From assembly GCA_951799425.1 (NCBI GenBank), contig OX637395.1, positions 888,501 to 952,500 on the forward strand: a stretch of DNA of 64,000 nt. Reading direction: 5' to 3'. The DNA is from Ilex aquifolium. Its lineage: Eukaryota; Streptophyta; Magnoliopsida; Aquifoliales; Aquifoliaceae. This document shows, one piece after another, positions 62,946-64,000 of this stretch (position 1 is its first letter; the number at the start of each line of letters is the position of its first letter). The position numbers were made by a program, and so were the translations under genes. Below the pieces are notes generated by a model. That model made no database searches. It saw nothing but the letters and a program-made list of their open reading frames with translations, and was not told the origin of the DNA.

Positions 62946-63294
62946 TAGGTAAATAAAACATCTCTTGTCCTCAATGTTACGACTGATTTGATACAGCAAT
63001 TCTCTTATTCTTGCTTGATATTTGATTTCATTTTCATGTACCACTATAGGAATCCGAACCGAATCTTATACTGCACAGCAGAGATGCTATTCCTCAAAAC
63101 GACATGTGTACAATGGCATCCTTTTGCGTTTTATGTGTAAAATGGCGGAACACGTCAGAGGATCTGTCTCCCCACTATAGATCTAGCATATTCCTAAGAG
63201 GAAAAGAGGGACCGATATGCGATTGCTGTGTCTTGATGCCATGTTGTGCTTCGTCGTGGACATCTGCTCCCCCAATTGCGTTCAACCATTTTAC
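62946..63294. other. Intergenic
   Basis: No gene seen; a plus-strand frame from 63104 runs into the next repeat and resembles no protein I know. Confidence 0.45.
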
Positions 63295-64000
63295 TAGAGG
63301 TGTAATTTGGGTGGGTCAACCCGAATTTAACCCGGGGAAAAAAAGACTTGAGTTGAGGTGTTTAATACTTGGGTTGGGTCTAGGTCGAAAATACTCAACC
63401 CGAATTCGATTTGAGTTGATGTTTATATATATACATAAAGCATAACACAATTAGGGTTCACCATTCACTTCAGCGCTTCCCTCAGTCTCTCGCTCAATCT
63501 CTCTCACTCTCTTGCTCAGCTTCTTGCTCACTTCCTCTGCCACTCTGTTAGTCTCTCACTTCCTTCGCCACTCTTAGCTTCTCTTTTAGCCTCTCTGCTT
63601 TGCGACTATTGTTGATTGACTGCTTTGCGATTGTTGTTGTATATTTGTATGTGTATGAGATTAAAATTGATTTTGTTGTTAGAGAAAAACCCTTTTGTTT
63701 TTATATTTTCAATTGAGTAATTTTGAAGTTTATATAGAAGGTTTGTGGTTGCTGAAACGAATCTTATTATTGTTATTATTTGTTTTTTTTTTATTACTGT
63801 GATTACTCTCTCTTTGGGTTTATGCGTTGAATGTTGATGTAAAAAACCTTAACCTGAAATAAGCGCGAATTAAGTAACCAAAATTGAACTTGAGCCCGCC
63901 CGGATTTAACTTGGACAGTACTCGGGTTGAGTACCTCGGATTGAGATTGGGTTAGGGTACTTCTCAACCCATGCAACTCGAGCATCAACCCCCCCAACCT
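63295..64000. mobile_element. Probable hAT-like repeat, right end outside the window
   Basis: Starts TAGAGGTGTAATTTGGGTGG with CAACCCG/CGGGTTGAG words near both sides (about 63318-63420 and 63855-64000), the inverted GC-rich ends plus AT-rich middle seen in the MITE at 51997. A CTCTCTC-rich leader-like stretch lies at about 63465-63600. The far terminus is not in the window. Confidence 0.4.

Noticed and set aside
1-64000. CRISPR arrays, prophage or bacterial operons
   Set aside because: Spliced plant genes and plant transposons throughout; the tandem repeats found are adjacent units without spacers.

Overview
The window is nuclear DNA from a flowering plant, almost certainly a eudicot. The evidence is spliced genes with GT-AG introns, plant-only protein families, AT-rich intergenic DNA, and a dense layer of plant-type transposable elements (Helitrons, MITEs, a tRNA-derived SINE family and solo LTRs). 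I cannot name the species. It holds three well supported protein genes, one shorter probable gene, and about 45 kb of mobile-element sequence. No CRISPR array, operon or rRNA/tRNA gene was seen.

Layout: (1) 0.6-5.5 kb, minus strand: a five-exon gene for a 917-residue zinc-ribbon (DUF3133) protein with an XLG-like C-terminal domain. (2) 5.8-15.5 kb: non-coding. It contains SINE and MITE copies and a Helitron-like complex with very long CCA/TGG tracts around a 2.5 kb GC-richer segment. (3) 15.6-16.0 kb, minus: a small plant-specific protein. (4) 16.8-18.36 kb: a Tourist-like MITE, an 88-bp tandem repeat array, and a MITE abutting the next gene. (5) 18.37-22.90 kb, minus: a four-exon GH3 acyl-acid amido synthetase of the JAR1 (JA-Ile synthetase) type, 587 residues. 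(6) 24.7-55 kb: transposon-dominated. It holds two solo LTRs with perfect 5-bp target duplications, a nest in which Helitrons lie in a MITE that lies in a SINE, a Helitron with two 3' ends, a hAT-type MITE with a perfect 8-bp duplication, and several young tandem duplications. (7) 55.9-62.7 kb, plus: an eight-exon mitochondrial-carrier gene of the ADNT1 adenylate transporter type, 354 residues. (8) 63.3-64.0 kb: the start of another repeat.

The genes do not form a pathway. The JAR1-like enzyme makes the active jasmonate JA-Ile, the carrier moves AMP/ATP/ADP across the inner mitochondrial membrane, and the zinc-ribbon protein is of a poorly understood, possibly immunity-related plant family. 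From memory, the closest Arabidopsis relatives of the first and last genes (At4g01090 and At4g01100) are neighbours, so the window may be an ancestral gene pair pushed apart by about 50 kb of insertions and at least one extra gene.

All three long gene models were built by hand. Each keeps the frame across every junction, which is the strongest internal check available. Transposon boundaries come from terminal motifs and target-site duplications read by eye; family names are inference where stated. I found no convincing previously undescribed system. The most unusual structures are the nested transposon stack at 27.9-32.8 kb and the two-3'-ended, CCA-tract Helitron family.
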